In this document: positions 51,700 through 62,973 of the stretch, piece by piece
Numbering within the stretch: the first letter of the stretch is position 1
How the letters are laid out: each line of letters starts with the position of its first letter
NCBI RefSeq assembly: GCF_026262505.1
Contig: NC_067204.1
Coordinates: forward strand, 20,615,300 to 20,679,299
DNA length: 64,000 bases
Source: Trichomonas vaginalis G3
Taxonomy: Eukaryota > Parabasalia > Trichomonadida > Trichomonadidae
Reading direction: 5' to 3'
Made by a program: the position numbers and the translations under genes
Notes under the pieces: model-generated
Databases searched by the model: none
Told to the model about the DNA's origin: nothing
Seen by the model: only the letters and a program-made list of their open reading frames with translations

Positions 51700-52847
51700 A
51701 TGATATCCTACTATTTAGAAAATAATCCGTCAAGTAAAGGTAAGGTTAGCATCGATGAGGTCACACAGACATATAAATTCGATTATCCGTGTGAATCATA
51801 TTCTGATTGCACCGAGTATGTCATCCATTTATCACCCGGCCTATACAAATTTGAGTTATTTGGTGCCTCAGGCGGTGCCTGCACAAACAGAACCTCATTA
51901 TTCATGAATTCAGATGGTAATTGCACGCACCGCGAAGCTGCCTTCCTTTATGGCGGAAATGCTGTTTGCCGTCAGATTGTTAACCGTGGTGGTGCTGGCG
52001 GTTACATATCAGGCATTATAAAAATCCTCCACAAAATAACCGCTTTGCCACTATCGGCGGAAAAGGAATCCATACTTGTACCCGAGCTTCAGCAAATCAA
52101 GACTCCGATTACTACCCATCAAACATGGTGAAAGGCGGATATGGAGGTGGAGGATGGGCTGCAAATTGGTACTGGCAACCAGGAAATAATGGAGCAGGGA
52201 GCGGAGGTGGCCAAACCGCCGTCATGTTTTTGCAGAATGATCTTTGGCATCGTGTAATTGTGAGCGGCGGTGGTGGCGGTTCTGACAACTGTCCTGCTCA
52301 TCAGACTGAATTTATGGGAGCTGATGATGGTTCCGGCGGTGCTGGTGGTGGTTTTACAGCTCAAGGGTTTTGGATTAATGGTGAATTAAAATCGAGTCAT
52401 GTAGCAAATTCCACCTACGGCTTCAGTTTCGGTTCTGGTGAATCTGCTCAAAAAGACGGCTCTAAGAATCAATGGGGAGTTAAACGAGGTGAAATGGAAA
52501 GCGACAGACCAGGATCAGGTAGCGGATGGTTTGGTGGATTCGCTGGACACCATGGTGATGGTGGTTCTGGCGGTGGAAGTTCGTGGGTGCTGTCGAAAAA
52601 TGCAGTCATTCCTCCCGGAGAAATCCAAGCATATGACAGTTTTTATAATCCAATTGGAAAACATCCATATGCATTCCTTAACCACGAGTACACATTTAGT
52701 GACATTAAATCGTATCCCGGAATCCGGGAAGGCCATGGTCGCTTAATTATCACAATTCTCGACAACGTTAAACTTCAAACACAAAACATCCAATGTTTGC
52801 ACGATTTTAACTTTATGCTTCTTTATATCATTCTTATTGAGAAATAA
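51700..52847 (+). pseudogene. Gly-rich array unit 12, one T lost
   Basis: Open to about residue 114, where one T is lost near 52046 (ACCGCTTTGCC for ACCGCTTTTGCC). The remainder, 240 codons from 52125, is intact in its frame to the normal stop. Preceded by the TTAA element, so no uORF. Confidence 0.62.
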
Positions 52848-53125
52848 AACCTATGTGTCTTTATGTGTAATGATGACCATAGTGAATAGAATAATGAATA
52901 ATTTATGGAATAATAATATAGAATCACATGTTCGTTTACAATATGCTAAAAACAATATGAGGATTGAAGATTGTGAAACTAGCTAGTGCAAAACTTATAA
53001 TTGAAAATCTAAAAAAATTAGATTAGGCAAATCAAAATTGACTAATGTATAAATCATGACATTTTTAAATTGAGTTTGATCTGCCATTTTTTTACAATGA
53101 TGACTCAGATTAACTACTTTGACTA

Positions 53126-54275
53126 ATGATATCCTACTATTTAGAAAATAATCCGTCAAGTAAAGGTAAGGTTAGCATCGATGAGGTCACACAGACATAT
53201 AAATTCGATTATCCGTGTGAATCATATTCTGATTGCACCGAGTATGTCATCCATTTATCACCCGGCCTATACAAATTTGAGTTATTTGGTGCCTCAGGCG
53301 GTGCCTGCACAAACAGAACCTCATTATTCATGAATTCAGATGGTAATTGCACGCACCGCGAAGCTGCCTTCCTTTATGGCGGAAATGCTGTTTGCCGTCA
53401 GATTGTTAACCGTGGTGGTGCTGGCGGTTACATATCAGGCATTATAAAAATCCTCCACAAAATAACCGCTTTTGCCACTATCGGCGGAAAAGGAATCCAT
53501 ACTTGTACCCGAGCTTCAGCAAATCAAGACTCCGATTACTACCCATCAAACATGGTGAAAGGCGGATATGGAGGTGGAGGATGGGCTGCAAATTGGTACT
53601 GGCAACCAGGAAATAATGGAGCAGGGAGCGGAGGTGGCCAAACCGCCGTCATGTTTTTGCAGAATGATCTTTGGCATCGTGTAATTGTGAGCGGCGGTGG
53701 TGGCGGTTCTGACAACTGTCCTGCTCATCAGACTGAATTTATGGGAGCTGATGATGGTTCCGGCGGTGCTGGTGGGTGGTTTTACAGCTCAAGGGTTTTG
53801 GATTAATGGTGAATTAAAATCGAGTCATGTAGCAAATTCCACCTACGGCTTCAGTTTCGGTTCTGGTGAATCTGCTCAAAAAGACGGCTCTAAGAATCAA
53901 TGGGGAGTTAAACGAGGTGAAATGGAAAGCGACAGACCAGGATCAGGTAGCGGATGGTTTGGTGGATTCGCTGGACACCATGGTGATGGTGGTTCTGGCG
54001 GTGGAAGTTCGTGGGTGCTGTCGAAAAATGCAGTCATTCCTCCCGGAGAAATCCAAGCATATGACAGTTTTTATAATCCAATTGGAAAACATCCATATGC
54101 ATTCCTTAACCACGAGTACACATTTAGTGACATTAAATCGTATCCCGGAATCCGGGAAGGCCATGGTCGCTTAATTATCACAATTCTCGACAACGTTAAA
54201 CTTCAAACACAAAACATCCAATGTTTGCACGATTTTAACTTTATGCTTCTTTATATCATTCTTATTGAGAAATAA
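53126..54275 (+). pseudogene. Gly-rich array unit 13, one G gained
   Basis: Identical to unit 1 through residue 217; one extra G near 53776 (GGTGGGTGGTTT) shifts the frame. The rest is open to the normal stop. Type A spacers on both sides. Confidence 0.62.
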
Positions 54276-54553
54276 AACCTATGTGTCTTTATGTGTAATG
54301 ATGACCATAGTGAATAGAATAATGAATAATTTATGGAATAATAATATAGAATCACATGTTCGTTTACAATATGCTAAAAACAATATGAGGATTGAAGATT
54401 GTGAAACTAGCTAGTGCAAAACTTATAATTGAAAATCTAAAAAAATTAGATTAGGCAAATCAAAATTGACTAATGTATAAATCATGACATTTTTAAATTG
54501 AGTTTGATCTGCCATTTTTTTACAATGATGACTCAGATTAACTACTTTGACTA

Positions 54554-55700
54554 ATGATATCCTACTATTTAGAAAATAATCCGTCAAGTAAAGGTAAGGT
54601 TAGCATCGATGAGGTCACACAGACATATAAATTCGATTATCCGTGTGAATCATATTCTGATTGCACCGAGTATGTCATCCATTTATCACCCGGCCTATAC
54701 AAATTTGAGTTATTTGGTGCCTCAGGCGGTGCCTGCACAAACAGAACCTCATTATTCATGAATTCAGATGGTAATTGCACGCACCGCGAAGCTGCCTTCC
54801 TTTATGGCGGAAATGCTGTTTGCCGTCAGATTGTTAACCGTGGTGGTGCTGGCGGTTACATATCAGGCATTATAAAAATCCTCCACAAAATAACCGCTTT
54901 TGCCACTATCGGCGGAAAAGGAATCCATACTTGTACCCGAGCTTCAGCAAATCAAGACTCCGATTACTACCCATCAAACATGGTGAAAGGCGGATATGGA
55001 GGTGGAGGATGGGCTGCAAATTGTACTGGCAACCAGGAAATAATGGAGCAGGGAGCGGAGGTGGCCAAACGCCGTCATGTTTTTGCAGAATGATCTTTGG
55101 CATCGTGTAATTGTGAGCGGCGGTGGTGGCGGTTCTGACAACTGTCCTGCTCATCAGACTGAATTTATGGGAGCTGATGATGGTTCCGGCGGTGCTGGTG
55201 GTGGTTTTACAGCTCAAGGGTTTTGGATTAATGGTGAATTAAAATCGAGTCATGTAGCAAATTCCACCTACGGCTTCAGTTTCGGTTCTGGTGAATCTGC
55301 TCAAAAAGACGGCTCTAAGAATCAATGGGGAGTTAAACGAGGTGAAATGGAAAGCGACAGACCAGGATCAGGTAGCGGATGGTTTGGTGGATTCGCTGGA
55401 CACCATGGTGATGGTGGTTCTGGCGGTGGAAGTTCGTGGGTGCTGTCGAAAAATGCAGTCATTCCTCCCGGAGAAATCCAAGCATATGACAGTTTTTATA
55501 ATCCAATTGGAAAACATCCATATGCATTCCTTAACCACGAGTACACATTTAGTGACATTAAATCGTATCCCGGAATCCGGGAAGGCCATGGTCGCTTAAT
55601 TATCACAATTCTCGACAACGTTAAACTTCAAACACAAAACATCCAATGTTTGCACGATTTTAACTTTATGCTTCTTTATATCATTCTTATTGAGAAATAA
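54554..55700 (+). pseudogene. Gly-rich array unit 14, two single-base losses
   Basis: One G is lost near 55023 (AAATTGTACTGG) and one C near 55070 (CAAACGCCGTC). The last 207 codons, from 55077, are intact. Type A spacers on both sides. Confidence 0.62.
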
Positions 55701-55978
55701 AACCTATGTGTCTTTATGTGTAATGATGACCATAGTGAATAGAATAATGAATAATTTATGGAATAATAATATAGAATCACATGTTCGTTTACAATATGCT
55801 AAAAACAATATGAGGATTGAAGATTGTGAAACTAGCTAGTGCAAAACTTATAATTGAAAATCTAAAAAAATTAGATTAGGCAAATCAAAATTGACTAATG
55901 TATAAATCATGACATTTTTAAATTGAGTTTGATCTGCCATTTTTTTACAATGATGACTCAGATTAACTACTTTGACTA

Positions 55979-57127
55979 ATGATATCCTACTATTTAGAAA
56001 ATAATCCGTCAAGTAAAGGTAAGGTTAGCATCGATGAGGTCACACAGACATATAAATTCGATTATCCGTGTGAATCATATTCTGATTGCACCGAGTATGT
56101 CATCCATTTATCACCCGGCCTATACAAATTTGAGTTATTTGGTGCCTCAGGCGGTGCCTGCACAAACAGAACCTCATTATTCATGAATTCAGATGGTAAT
56201 TGCACGCACCGCGAAGCTGCCTTCCTTTATGGCGGAAATGCTGTTTGCCGTCAGATTGTTAACCGTGGTGGTGCTGGCGGTTACATATCAGGCATTATAA
56301 AAATCCTCCACAAAATAACCGCTTTTGCCACTATCGGCGGAAAAGGAATCCATACTTGTACCCGAGCTTCAGCAAATCAAGACTCCGATTACTACCCATC
56401 AAACATGGTGAAAGGCGGATATGGAGGTGGAGGATGGGCTGCAAATTGGTACTGGCAACCAGGAAATAATGGAGCAGGGAGCGGAGGTGGCCAAACCGCC
56501 GTCATGTTTTTGCAGAATGATCTTTGGCATCGTGTAATTGTGAGCGGCGGTGGTGGCGGTTCTGACAACTGTCCTGCTCATCAGACTGAATTTATGGGAG
56601 CTGATGATGGTTCCGGCGGTGCTGGTGGTGGTTTTACAGCTCAAGGGTTTTGGATTAATGGTGAATTAAAATCGAGTCATGTAGCAAATTCCACCTACGG
56701 CTTCAGTTTCGGTTCTGGTGAATCTGCTCAAAAAGACGGCTCTAAGAATCAATGGGGAGTTAAACGAGGTGAAATGGAAAGCGACAGACCAGGATCAGGT
56801 AGCGGATGGTTTGGTGGATTCGCTGGACACCATGGTGATGGTGGTTCTGGCGGTGGAAGTTCGTGGGTGCTGTCGAAAAATGCAGTCATTCCTCCCGGAG
56901 AAATCCAAGCATATGACAGTTTTTATAATCCAATTGGAAAACATCCATATGCATTCCTTAACCACGAGTACACATTTAGTGACATTAAATCGTATCCCGG
57001 AATCCGGGAAGGCCATGGTCGCTTAATTATCACAATTCTCGACAACGTTAAACTTCAAACACAAAACATCCAATGTTTGCACGATTTTAACTTTATGCTT
57101 CTTTATATCATTCTTATTGAAAAATAA
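55979..57127 (+). CDS. Gly-rich protein, array unit 15 (intact, 382 aa)
   Basis: Protein identical to unit 1, with type B 3' end and spacer. With unit 11 it marks the start of a repeated B-A-A-A block. Confidence 0.87.
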   Translation: MISYYLENNPSSKGKVSIDEVTQTYKFDYPCESYSDCTEYVIHLSPGLYKFELFGASGGACTNRTSLFMNSDGNCTHREAAFLYGGNAVCRQIVNRGGAGGYISGIIKILHKITAFATIGGKGIHTCTRASANQDSDYYPSNMVKGGYGGGGWAANWYWQPGNNGAGSGGGQTAVMFLQNDLWHRVIVSGGGGGSDNCPAHQTEFMGADDGSGGAGGGFTAQGFWINGELKSSHVANSTYGFSFGSGESAQKDGSKNQWGVKRGEMESDRPGSGSGWFGGFAGHHGDGGSGGGSSWVLSKNAVIPPGEIQAYDSFYNPIGKHPYAFLNHEYTFSDIKSYPGIREGHGRLIITILDNVKLQTQNIQCLHDFNFMLLYIILIEK

Positions 57128-57585
57128 AGCCAATCTAAAGAATCTGATTCAATTAATTTTTTTTTATCCAAATAATCATCAAAATCGCAAATTCGCAACA
57201 ATATTTATGATGGCATTTATTCCATCTAGAATCCCTTTATGAAATGAGTTCAAAAAAATCCGGATTTTCTAAATAACCTTTTTACTGGGATTTAATAAAC
57301 ACAACTGAATAGCAATAACAATGCGTTTTTATTCGTAACGATGGTCTTAGCTGAAAGAAAAAAGAATTTTGAATAATTTTTGAAACAACAATATAAAATC
57401 ACCTGCTCGTTTACGATATGCTAAAAACAATATAAGGATTGTTGTACAATCTATTGCAAAACTTATGTTTGATAATCTAAAAATAAAAAAATAGATTGGG
57501 CAAATCAAAATTAACTAATGCATAAATCATGACATTTTTAAATTGAGTTTGATCTGCCATTTTTTACAATGACGACTTCGATTAA

Positions 57586-58680
57586 GGGTCCACTGTAAAA
57601 ATTGAAAGTCTCTCAAAATTGAGAGGTGATTTGCAAATAATCGTTATCGTCATTTTTCGAAAATCCACTTTTCCTAGTGTTCTGATTAATATTATGTGAA
57701 TACAACAATGAAGCATATGTTTCAATAAGATGGTAATATATTCTATCACTTCAAATCTCATAAAAATTGCAAAATCAGTGAGTTTTATAAGAACATGATT
57801 TTTTCGAATTTTTTCGCTTTTGGATGCGTGTTTTGAAAAATAGATATTTTCGAATTTTAATTTTATCTTAAGTATAAGTTTTATATTAGGAATTTTTTGA
57901 CCTATTTCCAATCATTAATTCCAATGTTTTTCAAGGAATTTAATTGAGAGAAATTAGGAATTTCGCTTTAATGCCATTACAAACTAATATTATGATGCAT
58001 AATATATATATTTATTGAGGCTAATGCCGGGATATCTTGCATTTAAAAAAAATTCAAAGAATTGACAATTGGATAGCACAAATTTAATTCCCTGGACAAA
58101 GTATTATTGCTTATATATTCAAAACATTATCCTTAGTTTAGATATGTTGGCCAAAAATTTTCGTGTTATTTTTTGTGTTTAAGCATAAATTATGTATTTA
58201 CTTATGAAAAATAAGCATTTTATTCATTATCATAAAGATATACCATAACAATTGATAAATTTTTTTTTAAAAAAAATTGTGTATTTTAGTGGGTATTATT
58301 CTGGATAATGCCAATTTTTACAAGATTTAATATTAACCATATCAATAGCTGACTCAATGTAAAAATTTAGATATTATTTTTTCATTAATCAAACTTTGAT
58401 AAATTTTAGTATAATGAACGATTTTGTTTCGTGTATGATACAGAAATAAAAAGCTTAATTAATATCATTTTGCATTTTTTAAAGGATGTTAGAGTACATC
58501 TACATTAAAAAATCAGATTTGAACTGCGATACTGCATCAAATTGATGCATATCCGATAAGGATCTCAAAGAGTAAAGTTAATTTTTTTGTGTTTTTTTAA
58601 GTTTTGGGCCTTAGTAAAACACCATCTCGAGCAATATTTTTGGGACGACGATAGACCTTATTTGGCCTTACAGTGGACCC
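57586..58680. mobile_element. TTAA-flanked DNA transposon, copy 5 (1095 bp)
   Basis: Same ends and site (TTAA at 57582-57585 and 58681-58684). Private small losses near 57948 (GAGAGAAATT) and 58568 (CTCAAAGAG). Confidence 0.77.
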
Positions 58681-58696
58681 TTAACTACTTTGACTA

Positions 58697-59845
58697 ATGA
58701 TATCCTACTATTTAGAAAATAATCCGTCAAGTAAAGGTAAGGTTAGCATCGATGAGGTCACACAGACATATAAATTCGATTATCCGTGTGAATCATATTC
58801 TGATTGCACCGAGTATGTCATCCATTTATCACCCGGCCTATACAAATTTGAGTTATTTGGTGCCTCAGGCGGTGCCTGCACAAACAGAACCTCATTATTC
58901 ATGAATTCAGATGGTAATTGCACGCACCGCGAAGCTGCCTTCCTTTATGGCGGAAATGCTGTTTGCCGTCAGATTGTTAACCGTGGTGGTGCTGGCGGTT
59001 ACATATCAGGCATTATAAAAATCCTCCACAAAATAACCGCTTTTGCCACTATCGGCGGAAAAGGAATCCATACTTGTACCCGAGCTTCAGCAAATCAAGA
59101 CTCCGATTACTACCCATCAAACATGGTGAAAGGCGGATATGGAGGTGGAGGATGGGCTGCAAATTGGTACTGGCAACCAGGAAATAATGGAGCAGGGAGC
59201 GGAGGTGGCCAAACCGCCGTCATGTTTTTGCAGAATGATCTTTGGCATCGTGTAATTGTGAGCGGCGGTGGTGGCGGTTCTGACAACTGTCCTGCTCATC
59301 AGACTGAATTTATGGGAGCTGATGATGGTTCCGGCGGTGCTGGTGGTGGTTTTACAGCTCAAGGGTTTTGGATTAATGGTGAATTAAAATCGAGTCATGT
59401 AGCAAATTCCACCTACGGCTTCAGTTTCGGTTCTGGTGAATCTGCTCAAAAAGACGGCTCTAAGAATCAATGGGGAGTTAAACGAGGTGAAATGGAAAGC
59501 GACAGACCAGGATCAGGTAGCGGATGGTTTGGTGGATTCGCTGGACACCATGGTGATGGTGGTTCTGGCGGTGGAAGTTCGTGGGTGCTGTCGAAAAATG
59601 CAGTCATTCCTCCCGGAGAAATCCAAGCATATGACAGTTTTTATAATCCAATTGGAAAACATCCATATGCATTCCTTAACCACGAGTACACATTTAGTGA
59701 CATTAAATCGTATCCCGGAATCCGGGAAGGCCATGGTCGCTTAATTATCACAATTCTCGACAACGTTAAACTTCAAACACAAAACATCCAATGTTTGCAC
59801 GATTTTAACTTTATGCTTCTTTATATCATTCTTATTGAGAAATAA
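58697..59845 (+). CDS. Gly-rich protein, array unit 16 (intact, 382 aa)
   Basis: Protein identical to unit 1; preceded by the TTAA element and followed by a type A spacer. Confidence 0.87.
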   Translation: MISYYLENNPSSKGKVSIDEVTQTYKFDYPCESYSDCTEYVIHLSPGLYKFELFGASGGACTNRTSLFMNSDGNCTHREAAFLYGGNAVCRQIVNRGGAGGYISGIIKILHKITAFATIGGKGIHTCTRASANQDSDYYPSNMVKGGYGGGGWAANWYWQPGNNGAGSGGGQTAVMFLQNDLWHRVIVSGGGGGSDNCPAHQTEFMGADDGSGGAGGGFTAQGFWINGELKSSHVANSTYGFSFGSGESAQKDGSKNQWGVKRGEMESDRPGSGSGWFGGFAGHHGDGGSGGGSSWVLSKNAVIPPGEIQAYDSFYNPIGKHPYAFLNHEYTFSDIKSYPGIREGHGRLIITILDNVKLQTQNIQCLHDFNFMLLYIILIEK

Positions 59846-60123
59846 AACCTATGTGTCTTTATGTGTAATGATGACCATAGTGAATAGAATAATGAATAAT
59901 TTATGGAATAATAATATAGAATCACATGTTCGTTTACAATATGCTAAAAACAATATGAGGATTGAAGATTGTGAAACTAGCTAGTGCAAAACTTATAATT
60001 GAAAATCTAAAAAAATTAGATTAGGCAAATCAAAATTGACTAATGTATAAATCATGACATTTTTAAATTGAGTTTGATCTGCCATTTTTTTACAATGATG
60101 ACTCAGATTAACTACTTTGACTA

Positions 60124-61270
60124 ATGATATCCTACTATTTAGAAAATAATCCGTCAAGTAAAGGTAAGGTTAGCATCGATGAGGTCACACAGACATATAA
60201 ATTCGATTATCCGTGTGAATCATATTCTGATTGCACCGAGTATGTCATCCATTTATCACCCGGCCTATACAAATTTGAGTTATTTGGTGCCTCAGGCGGT
60301 GCCTGCACAAACAGAACCTCATTATTCATGAATTCAGATGGTAATTGCACGCACCGCGAAGCTGCCTTCCTTTATGGCGGAAATGCTGTTTGCCGTCAGA
60401 TTGTTAACCGTGGTGGTGCTGGCGGTTACATATCAGGCATATAAAAATCCTCCACAAAATAACCGCTTTTGCCACTATCGGCGGAAAAGGAATCCATACT
60501 TGTACCCGAGCTTCAGCAAATCAAGACTCCGATTACTACCCATCAAACATGGTGAAAGGCGGATATGGAGGTGGAGGATGGGCTGCAAATTGGTACTGGC
60601 AACCAGGAAATAATGGAGCAGGGAGCGGAGGTGGCCAAACCGCCGTCATGTTTTTGCAGAATGATCTTTGGCATCGTGTAATTGTGAGCGGCGGTGGTGG
60701 CGGTTCTGACAACTGTCCTGCTCATCAGACTGAATTTATGGGAGCTGATGATGGTTCGGCGGTGCTGGTGGTGGTTTTACAGCTCAAGGGTTTTGGATTA
60801 ATGGTGAATTAAAATCGAGTCATGTAGCAAATTCCACCTACGGCTTCAGTTTCGGTTCTGGTGAATCTGCTCAAAAAGACGGCTCTAAGAATCAATGGGG
60901 AGTTAAACGAGGTGAAATGGAAAGCGACAGACCAGGATCAGGTAGCGGATGGTTTGGTGGATTCGCTGGACACCATGGTGATGGTGGTTCTGGCGGTGGA
61001 AGTTCGTGGGTGCTGTCGAAAAATGCAGTCATTCCTCCCGGAGAAATCCAAGCATATGACAGTTTTTATAATCCAATTGGAAAACATCCATATGCATTCC
61101 TTAACCACGAGTACACATTTAGTGACATTAAATCGTATCCCGGAATCCGGGAAGGCCATGGTCGCTTAATTATCACAATTCTCGACAACGTTAAACTTCA
61201 AACACAAAACATCCAATGTTTGCACGATTTTAACTTTATGCTTCTTTATATCATTCTTATTGAGAAATAA
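60124..61270 (+). pseudogene. Gly-rich array unit 17, two single-base losses
   Basis: One T is lost near 60441 (GGCATATAAAAATCC for GGCATTATAAAAATCC), ending the frame after 106 codons. One C is lost near 60757 (GGTTCGGCGG). The T loss is shared with unit 18, which argues for inheritance through duplication. The last 117 codons are intact. Confidence 0.64.
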
Positions 61271-61548
61271 AACCTATGTGTCTTTATGTGTAATGATGAC
61301 CATAGTGAATAGAATAATGAATAATTTATGGAATAATAATATAGAATCACATGTTCGTTTACAATATGCTAAAAACAATATGAGGATTGAAGATTGTGAA
61401 ACTAGCTAGTGCAAAACTTATAATTGAAAATCTAAAAAAATTAGATTAGGCAAATCAAAATTGACTAATGTATAAATCATGACATTTTTAAATTGAGTTT
61501 GATCTGCCATTTTTTTACAATGATGACTCAGATTAACTACTTTGACTA

Positions 61549-62697
61549 ATGATATCCTACTATTTAGAAAATAATCCGTCAAGTAAAGGTAAGGTTAGCA
61601 TCGATGAGGTCACACAGACATATAAATTCGATTATCCGTGTGAATCATATTCTGATTGCACCGAGTATGTCATCCATTTATCACCCGGCCTATACAAATT
61701 TGAGTTATTTGGTGCCTCAGGCGGTGCCTGCACAAACAGAACCTCATTATTCATGAATTCAGATGGTAATTGCACGCACCGCGAAGCTGCCTTCCTTTAT
61801 GGCGGAAATGCTGTTTGCCGTCAGATTGTTAACCGTGGTGGTGCTGGCGGTTACATATCAGGCATATAAAAAATCCTCCACAAAATAACCGCTTTTGCCA
61901 CTATCGGCGGAAAAGGAATCCATACTTGTACCCGAGGCTTCAGCAAATCAAGACTCCGAATTACTACCATCAAACATGGTGAAAGGCGGATATGGAGGTG
62001 GAGGATGGGCTGCAAATTGGTACTGGCAACCAGGAAATAATGGAGCAGGGAGCGGAGGTGGCCAAACCGCCGTCATGTTTTGCAGAATGATCTTTGGCAT
62101 CGTGTAATTGTGAGCGGCGGTGGTGGCGGTTCTGACAACTGTCCTGCTCATCAGACTGAATTTATGGGAGCTGATGATGGTTCCGGCGGTGCTGGTGGTT
62201 GTTTTACAGCTCAAGGGTTTTGGATTAATGGTGAATTAAAATCGAGTCATGTAGCAAATTCCACCTACGGCTTCAGTTTCGGTTCTGGTGAATCTGCTCA
62301 AAAAGACGGCTCTAAGAATCAATGGGGAGTTAAACGAGGTGAAATGGAAAGCGACAGACCAGGATCAGGTAGCGGATGGTTTGGTGGATTCGCTGGACAC
62401 CATGGTGATGGTGGTTCTGGCGGTGGAAGTTCGTGGGTGCTGTCGAAAAATGCAGTCATTCCTCCCGGAGAAATCCAAGCATATGACAGTTTTTATAATC
62501 CAATTGGAAAACATCCATATGCATTCCTTAACCACGAGTACACATTTAGTGACATTAAATCGTATCCCGGAATCCGGGAAGGCCATGGTCGCTTAATTAT
62601 CACAATTCTCGACAACGTTAAACTTCAAACACAAAACATCCAATGTTTGCACGATTTTAACTTTATGCTTCTTTATATCATTCTTATTGAGAAATAA
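61549..62697 (+). pseudogene. Gly-rich array unit 18, the most altered copy
   Basis: Shares the T loss with unit 17 (near 61865). It also has small changes near 61936 (CCCGAGGCTTC), 61959-61968 (CCGAATTACTACCATC), 62080 (T lost, as in unit 2) and a G-to-T substitution near 62200 that would replace a domain Gly with Cys. The C-terminal 205 codons are open. Confidence 0.64.
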
Positions 62698-62973
62698 AAC
62701 CTATGTGTCTTTATGTGTAATGATGACCATAGTGAATAGAATAATGAATAATTTATGGAATAATAATATAGAATCACATGTTCGTTTACAATATGCTAAA
62801 AACAATATGAGGATTGAAGATTGTGAAACTAGCTAGTGCAAAACTTATAATTGAAAATCTAAAAAAATTAGATTAGCAAATCAAATTGACTAATGTATAA
62901 ATCATGACATTTTTAAATTGAGTTTGATCTGCCATTTTTTTACAATGATGACTCAGATTAACTACTTTGACTA

